Counted from the stretch's first letter, positions 8,563 through 15,879 are shown. The stretch is 15,900 nucleotides of DNA from Nitrospina sp. (GCA_018665625.1 JABJCF010000545.1:1-15900), one strand, 5' to 3'. Numbers and translations are program-made. The notes: generated from the letters alone by a model not told the origin.

Positions 8563-9696
8563 TTACAATTCTGAAAAAGTAGTGATGGACATGGTTTGGT
8601 TATGGAGGCGATGTAGGTTTGAATTTCCAAAGGGAGCGATTTCGCCGTAAGAATAAAACCCTGCAAGTGTTGTGTCCGGGCTAAAAACATCGCGAACAAT
8701 TTCAATTTCCTCTTCTACCCTTTGGCTCATTACAATTTTTCTTCCCACACAACTAATAAGAATGGCGAACTCTGGTTTTTCGCTGCCTTGTAAGACACAG
8801 TTTTTTGCAGCTTCCTCCGCTCCAGATACTAAATTATCAGTATTTGCTTTCATTAATTTTGCGTGTGTTCCCTCAGGGATGTCGCCGGCAAAGGTAATGC
8901 TTCCTATCTTTTCATCGAACCCAAGAATCGTTCGTACAGTTCCATCCTCCACTTCTTTGTCTATGAGCCAGATAGGAAAGTGAAAGCATGTGGTTGGAAA
9001 ATCTTTAATTTTGTCTCCCAGATATTTTCTATAGAGTTCAAAGGCAGGTTCGTTATCCAACTCGTAGAGAACATTTCGGTCAGAACGGGTGACAACCCGC
9101 TCCGGCCCAAAGGGAATAAATCCACTTTTTGATCCATAACCGATTTTGAACCGGGAGCCATAAAATCCTATTGCGACAATATTATTATTTCCAGGTAAGT
9201 CATTTAAAGCTACCCCAGTTTCAATAAATTTTCCATTATCTGCTGCGAGACCCCCCGTGACACTCACACCTTTTGGGAGATGTTTTGACATCCCTTTAAT
9301 TAATTCAGATCCATTGGTATTCAGGCCATCGCTAAGAACAAAAATATGTCTTAATCCTTCTTGGGGTAAGGATAGGATAAGTTCTTCTCCAACTGAAAAA
9401 CTTTTTTCACTGGTAATAGTCATTTGTCTGGATGCAAGGGTAGTGTGCTCTAAAAAAACGGCTGTTACGGAAAGAGAATTTTCATGCGCTCTGGGACCGC
9501 AAATTTCACCGGCGGTAGAGGCACCAAGAATTTGAGCTTGGGGGTAAAATTCTCGAATTTCATCAAAGCGGCTTTTATTTTTGATGTGGGTTGGAGAGCC
9601 AAAAACAAAAACGAGTTGAGCGTCTTTACAATTATTTTCGCTGGGTTCGAAGACCCAACCTTCTTTATCTGACCAATGTTGTTGTTTGATTTTCAT
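8563..9696 (-). CDS. FIST N-terminal and C-terminal domain protein (small-ligand sensor)
   Basis: This 377-residue soluble protein matches the FIST family, whose domains are thought to bind small ligands such as amino acids in signal transduction. FIST_N covers about residues 25-200, with ILGASTAGEI at 56-65, FVLSDGLNTNG near 119-129 and SVTGGLAADN near 145-154. FIST_C covers about 205-360 and ends in the signature AGFYSYGEIAPFG at 345-357. There is no output domain, so it probably works with the histidine kinase that starts 8 bases downstream. Its ATG lacks a recognisable Shine-Dalgarno. It is divergent from dnaN across a 355-base AT-rich gap. The ligand is unknown; FIST proteins are often encoded next to chemotaxis or two-component genes, which agrees with this arrangement. 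Confidence 0.93.
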   Translation of the reverse strand: MKIKQQHWSDKEGWVFEPSENNCKDAQLVFVFGSPTHIKNKSRFDEIREFYPQAQILGASTAGEICGPRAHENSLSVTAVFLEHTTLASRQMTITSEKSFSVGEELILSLPQEGLRHIFVLSDGLNTNGSELIKGMSKHLPKGVSVTGGLAADNGKFIETGVALNDLPGNNNIVAIGFYGSRFKIGYGSKSGFIPFGPERVVTRSDRNVLYELDNEPAFELYRKYLGDKIKDFPTTCFHFPIWLIDKEVEDGTVRTILGFDEKIGSITFAGDIPEGTHAKLMKANTDNLVSGAEEAAKNCVLQGSEKPEFAILISCVGRKIVMSQRVEEEIEIVRDVFSPDTTLAGFYSYGEIAPFGNSNLHRLHNQTMSITTFSEL

Positions 9697-9976
9697 TTAA
9701 ATATTCAGGAGTTGAACTGGAAAATTGCGAAATTGCACAGTTAAAAATAATAAATATTTCAATTTAACTAAGTAGCTATAATTCCTGCTCAAAGAGGTAA
9801 CGTCAATTAATTTTAGAGAAGTTATTTTAGCTATTTTTTTCAATAAATAATTATTTTTCAGCCGTTTATCGCTATTCCAATACAAGGTCTTCCATTTCTT
9901 CGAAAATTTCAGATATTAGTCTTGGTAAGTGCTGGAAAATAAGGTTTTTAAATTTAGCGGAGAAACATCATTTGTT

Positions 9977-10005
9977 TTGACAGGTTTTTTCAATTGTGCT
10001 AAAAA
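9977..10005 (+). promoter_or_regulatory. Sigma70-type promoter for dnaN
   Basis: A perfect -35 TTGACA (9977-9982) is followed after a 17-base spacer by TAAAAA (10000-10005), a 4-of-6 match to TATAAT. Transcription would start near 10012, about 40 bases before the dnaN ATG. This gives dnaN its own promoter, as expected for a copy that is not in a dnaA operon. Confidence 0.6.
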
Positions 10006-10041
10006 TCTTCAAGTCCAACATTGGGCTCAATTGCTGTAAAT

Positions 10042-10047
10042 GAGGAG
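10042..10047 (+). promoter_or_regulatory. Shine-Dalgarno site that decides the dnaN start
   Basis: GAGGAG ends 4 bases before the ATG at 10052. The in-frame ATG at 10040 has no such site upstream and would add MRSY before the conserved N-terminus, so 10052 is preferred although the spacing is short. Confidence 0.65.
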
Positions 10048-10051
10048 TTAC

Positions 10052-11158
10052 ATGGAAGTTAGAATTAGCCGGGATGTGCTCCTGAACGCCGTACACAAAG
10101 TTCAGGGAATAGTTGAACCAAAAGGGGCAATGCCCATTCTTTCCCATCTGCATCTTTCCGCCGAAAAAGATAGTATCTGCATCCGCGCTACAGATTTGGA
10201 AATAGGTACTCTGGGAAGCTACCCTGCCAATGTTGCCAAGGAGGGTGCGGTGACGCTCAATGCTCGGAAGCTGTTTGATATCATCCGAGAACTTCCGAAC
10301 GAAGAAATTTATATTAAAAAAGAAGAAAACAACTGGATCACTTTAAAATGCGGGAAATCCAAATTTCGTCTTCCGGGTCTACCCCCTGAAGATTACCCGC
10401 CTATGCCTGAATACAGCGACAAGGTTCTCATAGAATTTGATGGCAAAATTTTAAAGGAAATGATCCGTAAAACTTTTTTCTCTGTATCCCCAGATGAATC
10501 CCGACAGGCGTTGAATGGTTTGTTGCTTGAAACAGAAGGTAGCAATGCAACTCTTGTAGGAACAGATGGACACAGGCTCGCCTTGATCAGTCGTCCCGTC
10601 AACTCACAAGCGGCTAAGGGCGAAAAAGCCAGCTTTTTGCTGCCTAAAAAAGCTTTATCTGAACTATTAAAGCTGATGGAAGACAATGATGAGAAATTTG
10701 GATTCTCTTCTCATGACAATCATCTTGCTTTCATTCATGGCAAGCAGGTTATTGTCTCCAGGAAAATTGACGGTAAGTTCCCCAATTATCGCCAGGTAAT
10801 TCCTGCTGACAATCCTTTGAAAGCTCAGGCCAATCGAGAAGATTTGACTCATGCTTTAAAAAGGGTCGCCCTTTTGGCCGACGAAAAATCAAAAATGGTT
10901 CGCTTTGAGATACAAAAAGGCACTCTCACTCTGGTTTCAGACAATACCGATCTCGGTGCTGCGGTAGAAGAAGTCGCGATTGAATACGATGGCGAGGAAA
11001 TGTCGATTGGATTGAATGCCAAATACGTTCTCGACATTTTAAATGTTATAGATGTTGAAGCAGTGACCCTTAATTTGAAGGATCAAAATCACTCCTGCCT
11101 GTTTACCTCGGTAAACGATGACCAATATAAAAGCATTGTTATGCCAATGCGTTTATAG
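10052..11158 (+). CDS. dnaN: DNA polymerase III beta subunit (sliding clamp)
   Basis: The 368-residue product has the usual length and three-domain layout of the bacterial beta clamp, which encircles DNA and tethers polymerase III and repair factors. Family features seen are MEVRISRDVLLNAVHKVQGIV at the start, the first-domain end FRLPGLPPEDYPPMP, then ALNGLLLET and LVGTDGHRLALI in domain 2, KIDGKFPNYRQVIP near the domain 2-3 boundary, and the C-terminal VMPMRL, which forms part of the partner-binding cleft. I start it at 10052 rather than the ATG 12 bases upstream because of the GAGGAG site. In many bacteria dnaN lies between dnaA and recF; here its neighbours are a divergent FIST gene and a convergent SPL-like gene 7 bases away, so it is transcribed alone. 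Confidence 0.97.
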   Translation: MEVRISRDVLLNAVHKVQGIVEPKGAMPILSHLHLSAEKDSICIRATDLEIGTLGSYPANVAKEGAVTLNARKLFDIIRELPNEEIYIKKEENNWITLKCGKSKFRLPGLPPEDYPPMPEYSDKVLIEFDGKILKEMIRKTFFSVSPDESRQALNGLLLETEGSNATLVGTDGHRLALISRPVNSQAAKGEKASFLLPKKALSELLKLMEDNDEKFGFSSHDNHLAFIHGKQVIVSRKIDGKFPNYRQVIPADNPLKAQANREDLTHALKRVALLADEKSKMVRFEIQKGTLTLVSDNTDLGAAVEEVAIEYDGEEMSIGLNAKYVLDILNVIDVEAVTLNLKDQNHSCLFTSVNDDQYKSIVMPMRL

Positions 11159-11165
11159 TCGTCCT

Positions 11166-12293
11166 TCAAAGATCAAAAAACATATCAAGCTTTTCGTCAC
11201 TACGCGGAGTTTTTCCCGTAACATCTTCCCAAATTTCTTTGGTCTCCATACAAAGGTAAATACTCAACTCTTTTGATTTTTCCTGTAAAAACCCCCGAAT
11301 GGTTTCGTATGCATTATTTCTTAGGGGTCGCAAATAGCGAAACTTTCCATCTTTGCCCGGCAAATGCTCTCCTGTAAATAAAAGAGTTTCAGGGTGTCGC
11401 GATTTGATAATGGGTTTTAACGATGATCGATAACGAAAACTTCCCAGACTCACCCATTCCATGCGCGATGCAGGAATAAAATCAAAAAGAGTGTCTACCA
11501 ATTCCTTATAGGCTTTTTCCCAACCGGGGATTAATATAATCGGGTCCAGGTGGAAGCCAACACGGTAACCCTTTTCCACGCAAAGGCTGGCTGCATGCAG
11601 ACGTTTCTCCAAATCTGGAGTTCCCTTTTCTTCCAAATCAATCACCTGCTGAGGATTGATCGACCAGGAAACGATAACATTGGTCGGGTCTGGCTGATCC
11701 AGTAAATTTTCTACGCGGTCCGATTTGGTTTTTAATTCCAATACAGCATTTTTCTGTTTATTAAAAAATGGGATTAGCAGTTGTGAATACGGTACCAGAC
11801 AATCCAGGGCCAGGCTGTCTGTGATCTCACCGGTTCCAACACGAAAGGCCCGGTCAGGGTGTTGAGTGAAGACCTCTTCGAGTTCCCTAAAAAGGTCTTC
11901 CACATTTACATAAGCCACTTGTAGTGGATTATTGTTTAAAAAATCCTGCAAAAAACAATAAGAACAATCGTAGATACAATTTTTTGATAAGTTGACGACA
12001 TAATAATTGCAACACACCATGCCCGGACTCGCCCCCGGACATTTTTTTAAAAAGGACCCATTGAACCGAGATAAAACCAGATTCTTTTTTCCCTCTCCGA
12101 AAACATCAGGTTGAGAAGTCTTAAACTGTTTTTCCAGCTCCCCGGCATCCTGAATTTCATAAACCGGAACATTAGAAAGGCCAGACAAGATTTTCTGGGC
12201 TAGTGGATAGTCCTTGCAGCCTTCTTCGATAAAGACTGCGTCGGGTTGGTAAATAGCCGTTGCAGTCTCAGAACTTATTGTTTTATTTGACAT
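11166..12293 (-). CDS. SPL-family radical SAM protein (spore photoproduct lyase-like)
   Basis: This 375-residue protein has the radical SAM cluster motif CIYDCSYCFLQ, with Cys106, Cys110 and Cys113 arranged CxxxCxxC to hold a [4Fe-4S] cluster that cleaves SAM. The preceding CPGASPGMVCCNYYVV (85-100) and the later GYRVGFHLDPIILIPGWEKAY and LFTGEHLPGKDGKFRY resemble the spore photoproduct lyase family. From memory of the Bacillus enzyme, the region holding its hydrogen-donor cysteine (ACTSD) aligns with RVGTGEITDS (151-160) here and lacks that Cys, so true spore-photoproduct repair is doubtful. No spore genes are in view. It is convergent with dnaN (7-base gap) and divergent from the M23 gene. 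Its ATG has no Shine-Dalgarno and a TATTAT 8 bases upstream. The exact reaction is unassigned; DNA or nucleotide repair is only a family-based guess. Confidence 0.85.
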   Translation of the reverse strand: MSNKTISSETATAIYQPDAVFIEEGCKDYPLAQKILSGLSNVPVYEIQDAGELEKQFKTSQPDVFGEGKKNLVLSRFNGSFLKKCPGASPGMVCCNYYVVNLSKNCIYDCSYCFLQDFLNNNPLQVAYVNVEDLFRELEEVFTQHPDRAFRVGTGEITDSLALDCLVPYSQLLIPFFNKQKNAVLELKTKSDRVENLLDQPDPTNVIVSWSINPQQVIDLEEKGTPDLEKRLHAASLCVEKGYRVGFHLDPIILIPGWEKAYKELVDTLFDFIPASRMEWVSLGSFRYRSSLKPIIKSRHPETLLFTGEHLPGKDGKFRYLRPLRNNAYETIRGFLQEKSKELSIYLCMETKEIWEDVTGKTPRSDEKLDMFFDL

Positions 12294-12306
12294 TATCTTA
12301 TATAAT
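12278..12306 (+). promoter_or_regulatory. Putative promoter for the M23 peptidase gene, overlapping the start of the SPL-like gene
   Basis: A perfect -10 TATAAT (12301-12306) is preceded at 17 bases by TTGTTT (12278-12283), a partial -35. On the opposite strand the same bases read TATTAT (12302-12307), 8 bases before the SPL-like ATG, so the two divergent -10 elements overlap almost fully and the two genes probably compete for polymerase. Confidence 0.5.
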
Positions 12307-12370
12307 AGGCGTGGTTGAGTGCCCTGTTAAATTGAAATATCTTCTTTATCACTTAAAAGAAGGAATTAAA

Positions 12371-13486
12371 ATGGACTTTCCAAACTCGCTCCAAGGCCAG
12401 CATGTAGAGATAAAAAAGAAATCTTTACCGAATTTTGGATTTCTTTTGTTATTTGCTGTTTCAGTGGGTTTGAATTTTTATTTGTTATTTTTTGGAGGAA
12501 ATGCTCCAGTGGAAATGGCCAAAGCCATTCCACAAGAAGAATCTGCCAACTTGGTTGAATCGCAGGTAGAAGGGCTGGATCCTGAAAAAAATATTCCATT
12601 TGAAAAAATTATTCCTCCAAGTCCAAAAGTTCAGAAGATATCATTCTCAAAGTCAGATGATATAAAAATTGGCGATATAGCCGTTCAATCTTTAGATTTC
12701 AAAGTTCGAAACTCTTTAAATTATACGGTCTGTAAAATTCTCTCCCGCAAGGAAGGTTGCGCGGCTTTATCTGCGCATCTCGGGCGGTTGATGTCGTGGT
12801 TTTTTGATGTAAATAAATATATTCGAAACGATGATGCTATGAAAGTGGTTTTCCAGAAAATGGATGGCCCCGAGCAATTCAAAATTTTAAAACTTTCCTA
12901 TAAGAGTCAGGCGTTTGGAAAAACTTTTGTAGCAAATTTTTTCGATGGCCTTGATCAAGCAGGATATTTTGATCTCGAGGGCAATGAGATCGCAAAACGA
13001 ATCGTAGAATCGCAAAGCCCTATGCGAACCTATACTGAAATCACTTCTCTCCCCGGAGATTTTCGTAAGGGAGTTGCAGGTCATTCTGGCACGGACTTTA
13101 AGGCGCCTGTAGGAACTTCAGTCTATTCCGGCTTTAAGGGTAAGGTGACACGGACAAACTGGAACGTTCGGGCTAATGGTTATTGCGTGGAAATCGATCA
13201 CCCCAAAAAAGGGATCAAGACTTTGTATCTGCATCTCAGCCGGGTTCTTGTCAAGCCTGGACAAACGGTAAAAGCCGGTCAGGAAATTGCTGAATCAGGT
13301 AACACAGGGCGAACCTTTGCTCCGCATTTGCACTATGAAATCCAACATAGAAAAAATCGGGATCGAATTTATAACCCTTTTGATTCGAAGCATCATAAAC
13401 ATTACACTAGAAAAATCCCGGTTAACCGTCTAGAACAGTATAAGCAAACCATGAACCAATACGATTCGCTATTAAAACAAAGTTGA
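12371..13486 (+). CDS. Membrane-anchored M23 (LytM-type) metallopeptidase
   Basis: The start is placed at the ATG at 12371, which has AGAAGGA (12358-12364) upstream; an earlier ATG at 12260 would add 37 residues that overlap the divergent gene. The 371-residue product has a single membrane segment (about residues 22-41), so the rest is periplasmic. Residues 100-215 form an uncharacterised domain with Cys121 and Cys130, which could form a disulfide. The M23 domain spans about 220-340 with the Zn ligands in GHSGTDFKAP (His238, Asp242) and APHLHYE (His321, with His319), plus LYLHLS (His288). All metal ligands are kept, so it should be an active endopeptidase that cuts peptidoglycan cross-links or stem peptides rather than a degenerate activator of the EnvC/NlpD kind. 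It is followed 53 bases later by mtgA. Confidence 0.93.
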   Translation: MDFPNSLQGQHVEIKKKSLPNFGFLLLFAVSVGLNFYLLFFGGNAPVEMAKAIPQEESANLVESQVEGLDPEKNIPFEKIIPPSPKVQKISFSKSDDIKIGDIAVQSLDFKVRNSLNYTVCKILSRKEGCAALSAHLGRLMSWFFDVNKYIRNDDAMKVVFQKMDGPEQFKILKLSYKSQAFGKTFVANFFDGLDQAGYFDLEGNEIAKRIVESQSPMRTYTEITSLPGDFRKGVAGHSGTDFKAPVGTSVYSGFKGKVTRTNWNVRANGYCVEIDHPKKGIKTLYLHLSRVLVKPGQTVKAGQEIAESGNTGRTFAPHLHYEIQHRKNRDRIYNPFDSKHHKHYTRKIPVNRLEQYKQTMNQYDSLLKQS

Positions 13487-13539
13487 TCGAAAGAAAATCA
13501 GATTAGAAACACCCATTCTATAGAAAGATCAGGGCCGCC

Positions 13540-14271
13540 TTGAAAACCCCCTCTAAGAAAAGGCGAAAGCGAAGCAAAAAAAAAGGCCCTCTCCGAATAC
13601 GAATTGGCCGCCTTGTATTCGATATCTCCTTATGTTTTTTAGCGCTTACCTTGATTCCTGTTCTTGTTTTTCGATACGTAAACCCGCCCTCAACCCCGTT
13701 GATGTGGATTCGCTGGGCTCAAAGTGTTTCCGAAAGTCCACGCAGCTTAAATTCCTGGCAACCTCTGGCGAATATTTCCCCGCACCTTTTAAAGGCAGTT
13801 ATTACAGCCGAAGATCAAAAATTTTTTTCTCATAAAGGTTTTGATTGGAAAGCCATTGAATATGCGATTCAGGTCAACCTGACAACGGATAGAAAAATTG
13901 GTGCCAGTACAATTTCAATGCAAACGGCCCGAAACGTTTTTCTTTGGCAGAAGCGCACCTGGTTGCGAAAAATCCTTGAAGGATACTTTACGACTTTGAT
14001 CGAGATGTTTTGGGATAAAAGGCGCATTCTTGAGGTATATTTAAACGTTATTGAATGGGGTGATGGTGTTTTCGGATGCGAAAAAGCTGCGCAAATATAT
14101 TTTAAACGGTCTTCAGGGTCTTTATCTCCTGTGGAATCCGCTTGGTTGGCGGCTATTTTACCCAGTCCACGAAAGTGGTCGCTTCAACCTGTCCCAGACC
14201 ATGTTCGTATGCGACAAGCAAAAATTTTGAATACTATGACGGCCTTAAGCATTCCCTCTCAACTGAAATGA
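13540..14271 (+). CDS. mtgA: Monofunctional peptidoglycan glycosyltransferase
   Basis: MtgA polymerises lipid II into glycan strands in the periplasm. The 243-residue product has the usual MtgA length, a very basic cytoplasmic N-terminus (KKRRKRSKKK) and one membrane segment (about 26-46), followed by a GT51 domain. Motifs seen are ITAEDQKFFSHKGFDW with catalytic Glu91, GASTISMQTARN (121-132), RKILEGYFTTLIE with the second conserved Glu near 155, and KRRILEVYLNVIEWGDGVFG. There is no transpeptidase domain, which separates it from class A PBPs. The start is a TTG with only an AGGG stretch ahead of it, so the N-terminus is less certain than the rest; an in-frame TAG at 13504 limits any extension. 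The stop overlaps the next gene as ATGA. Its closeness to the M23 gene fits a cell-wall growth cluster. Confidence 0.93.
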   Translation: MKTPSKKRRKRSKKKGPLRIRIGRLVFDISLCFLALTLIPVLVFRYVNPPSTPLMWIRWAQSVSESPRSLNSWQPLANISPHLLKAVITAEDQKFFSHKGFDWKAIEYAIQVNLTTDRKIGASTISMQTARNVFLWQKRTWLRKILEGYFTTLIEMFWDKRRILEVYLNVIEWGDGVFGCEKAAQIYFKRSSGSLSPVESAWLAAILPSPRKWSLQPVPDHVRMRQAKILNTMTALSIPSQLK

Positions 14272-15458
14272 TCAAACTTAGAATTTCGAAGACTCTCGAA
14301 ACTAAAATCAGGAAAGGCTTTCCCTGGATATTCAAATACCAACTGCAAAACGAAGTTAAAGAAAATTCCAGCAGTCTTGCAGTCCTTTATGATCACAAAA
14401 ACCGTTTTCTTGCTATTGGATTATGGGATCCTGATTCCGACCTTTGTTTCCGTGTGTTGAATTTACTGGAGCCTGTAAAAATAGATTTTGAATTTTTCCT
14501 GAAAAGATTCCAGAAAGCTCTTTTGCTACGAGAAGGATTGAGTGAACAGGGAACGACCGGATATCGAATTTTAAATGGTGAGAATGATGGGTTTCCTGGA
14601 CTGATTCTAGATCGTTACGACAAAACATGGGTTTTAAAAGTTTACGCAAAAAGCTGGTTTAGCCATTTGGATCGGATAGTGGAGGTAATAAAAACCGAGA
14701 AAAATGTTGAGCAGATAGTGTTGCGATTGGCGAGGAATACTGCAAACTCCTCATCCAATTTCATGGATGGCAAGGTGCTTTATGGCTCTACCCCTATAAC
14801 TCCGGTGCAGTTTTCTGAAAATGGACTGAAATTTAATGTTGATGTTGTAAACGGGCAAAAGACGGGTTTTTTTCTTGATCAAAGGGAGAACCGGTTTCAA
14901 ATAAAACGAATTTCTGCCGGGTTGTCTGTATTAAACGTTTTCAGTTATACCGGCGGGTTTTCAATTTATGCTATTTCTGGCAGATGCAAAAAACTTCTGG
15001 AAATTGACAGCAACAAATTTGCTCTAAAATCTTCATTGCAAAACCTGCAATTAAATTTCCCGGATAAAAGAAATTTTGAGTATCAACAATTGGAAGGAGA
15101 TGCTTTTGAAAAATTAAAGGAGTTGAAGTTGAAAAACTCTCAGTTCGATTTAGTAATATTAGACCCTCCTGCATTTGCGCGAAATAAAAAGCATAGACCG
15201 CAAGCTTTGGAAGCCTATAGTCGTCTGGCGGAACTTGGAGCTCAATTGGTTGCCCCGGGTGGAAGATTGTTTGCAGCTTCGTGCTCGGCTCATGTTTCGG
15301 CAGAAGAATTTTTTAAGGCTGTGAATAGTGGGATTGCATCCGCGCAAAAAATGCTGGCTGAAATATCCAGAACAGGACATGCTGTAGATCATCCCATCGC
15401 ATTCGCTGAATTTCAGTATTTAAAGGCGATTATGGGCTGGGTGAGGGAGAAAAAATAA
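14268..15458 (+). CDS. rlmI: RlmI-type class I rRNA (cytosine-C5) methyltransferase
   Basis: The 396-residue product resembles E. coli RlmI (YccW), which makes m5C1962 in 23S rRNA using SAM. The ATG at 14268 overlaps the mtgA stop by 4 bases (ATGA), so translation is coupled; the open frame extends further back inside mtgA but that part is not real. An N-terminal PUA-like domain covers about 1-75 (KGFPWIFKYQLQ). The family stretch GYRILNGENDGFPGLILDRY (98-117), then GQKTGFFLDQRENR (196-209), the SAM-binding VLNVFSYTGGFS (221-232), LVILDPPAFA (295-304) and ASCSAHVS with the likely catalytic Cys339 follow. All motifs look intact. The exact target base is inferred from the family; paralogues in this group can differ in site. 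Confidence 0.92.
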   Translation: MIKLRISKTLETKIRKGFPWIFKYQLQNEVKENSSSLAVLYDHKNRFLAIGLWDPDSDLCFRVLNLLEPVKIDFEFFLKRFQKALLLREGLSEQGTTGYRILNGENDGFPGLILDRYDKTWVLKVYAKSWFSHLDRIVEVIKTEKNVEQIVLRLARNTANSSSNFMDGKVLYGSTPITPVQFSENGLKFNVDVVNGQKTGFFLDQRENRFQIKRISAGLSVLNVFSYTGGFSIYAISGRCKKLLEIDSNKFALKSSLQNLQLNFPDKRNFEYQQLEGDAFEKLKELKLKNSQFDLVILDPPAFARNKKHRPQALEAYSRLAELGAQLVAPGGRLFAASCSAHVSAEEFFKAVNSGIASAQKMLAEISRTGHAVDHPIAFAEFQYLKAIMGWVREKK

Positions 15459-15459
15459 A

Positions 15460-15488
15460 GGCAACCCATTTAAAATCAATGGCTTGCC
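15460..15488. terminator. Bidirectional Rho-independent-type hairpin between rlmI and the Lys-rich gene
   Basis: GGCAACCCATT (15460-15470) pairs with AATGGCTTGCC (15478-15488) as an 11-base-pair stem with one C-C mismatch and a 7-base loop, starting 2 bases after the rlmI stop. On the plus strand the U tract is poor (TGAATTTT). On the minus strand the stem is followed by CTTTATTTTTTCTC, a good U tract, so it should end transcripts of the Lys-rich gene more strongly than those of rlmI. Confidence 0.6.
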
Positions 15489-15606
15489 TGAATTTTCGCT
15501 GGTGCTGCAAAGTTGGTTGGGCGCTGAAACGAAAAAATTTAATACAATTGATTTGAGAGACAGTTTAATAAAGCCAGTATTAGCTGGAAAGAAATCTAAA
15601 CCTTGC

Positions 15607-15879
15607 TTATCTCTTTCTAGCTTTTTTCTTTGTGGCTTTTTTCTTTGTAGCTTTTTTCTTTGTAGCTTTTTTCTTTGTAGCTTTTTTCTTTGTGGCTTTT
15701 TTCTTTGTAGCCTTTTTCTTTGTAGCTTTTTTCTTTGTAGCTTTTTTCTTTGTAGCTTTTTTCTTTGTGGCTTTTTTCTTTGTAGCTTTTTTCTTAGTAG
15801 CTTTTTTCTTTGTTACTTTTTTCTTCGCAGCTTTTTTCTTTGTTACTTTTTTCTTCGCTGCTTTTTTCTTGGTTGCCAT
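15607..15879 (-). CDS. Lysine-rich histone H1-like repeat protein
   Basis: The product is 90 residues of almost pure low-complexity sequence: Met, then ATKKK, two AAKKK-VTKKK pairs, twelve ATKKK units and a final ARKR. It contains only Met, Ala, Thr, Val, Lys and Arg, and is extremely basic. This resembles the C-terminal tails of histone H1 and bacterial H1-like proteins such as chlamydial HctB and AlgP, so a DNA-condensing or RNA-binding role is likely; there is no folded domain. I start it at the ATG 15879 because AGGAGA (15885-15890 on the minus strand) lies 5 bases ahead; a TTG directly before it is less likely. The strong ribosome site and near-perfect periodicity of acceptable codons argue that it is truly expressed and not a chance open frame. 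It converges with rlmI. Confidence 0.82.
   Translation of the reverse strand: MATKKKAAKKKVTKKKAAKKKVTKKKATKKKATKKKATKKKATKKKATKKKATKKKATKKKATKKKATKKKATKKKATKKKATKKKARKR
15622..15876 (-). repeat. Tandem array of 17 units of 15 bases inside the Lys-rich gene
   Basis: Every unit encodes five residues and differs mainly at synonymous positions (Ala GCT or GCC, Thr ACA or ACT). Twelve ATKKK units occupy 15622-15801. The start-proximal part (15802-15861) has a 30-base higher-order unit, AAKKK-VTKKK, present twice. Near-identical DNA suggests recent expansion by slippage, and unit number is expected to vary between strains without breaking the frame. Confidence 0.93.

Larger units (their letters stand above)
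9697..10051. other. AT-rich divergent intergenic region between FIST and dnaN
   Basis: This gap carries the promoters for both flanking genes. It is strongly AT-rich between about 9740 and 9860. I looked for DnaA boxes (TTATCCACA-like) because dnaN sits beside it and found none, so there is no support for an origin. A 62-codon minus-strand reading frame (9697-9885) abuts the FIST start but looks non-coding. No hairpin terminator or RNA gene is apparent. Confidence 0.6.

Noticed and set aside
9646..9662. GGTTCGAAGACC, resembling a tRNA T-arm
   Set aside because: It lies within the FIST coding sequence and no acceptor, D or anticodon arms can be built around it.
9697..9885. 62-codon minus-strand reading frame whose TAA abuts the FIST ATG
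   Set aside because: It starts with TTG, lies in very AT-rich DNA, has a low-complexity Leu/Lys/Asn composition and resembles no family; the adjacency is most likely chance.
9697..10051. Replication origin next to dnaN
   Set aside because: No DnaA-box cluster was found; AT-richness alone is not evidence, and dnaA is not in the window.
12260..12370. 37-residue extension of the M23 protein
   Set aside because: It overlaps the divergent SPL-like gene and the promoter region, while the ATG at 12371 has a good ribosome site and begins just before the membrane anchor.
14142..14267. N-terminal 42-residue extension of the RlmI-type protein
   Set aside because: It lies entirely within mtgA in another frame and lacks family similarity; the ATG at 14268 overlaps the mtgA stop and leads directly into the PUA-like domain.
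15570..15590. Short inverted repeat CCAG-CTGG as a second terminator for the Lys-rich gene
   Set aside because: The stem is only four base pairs and no U tract follows on either strand.
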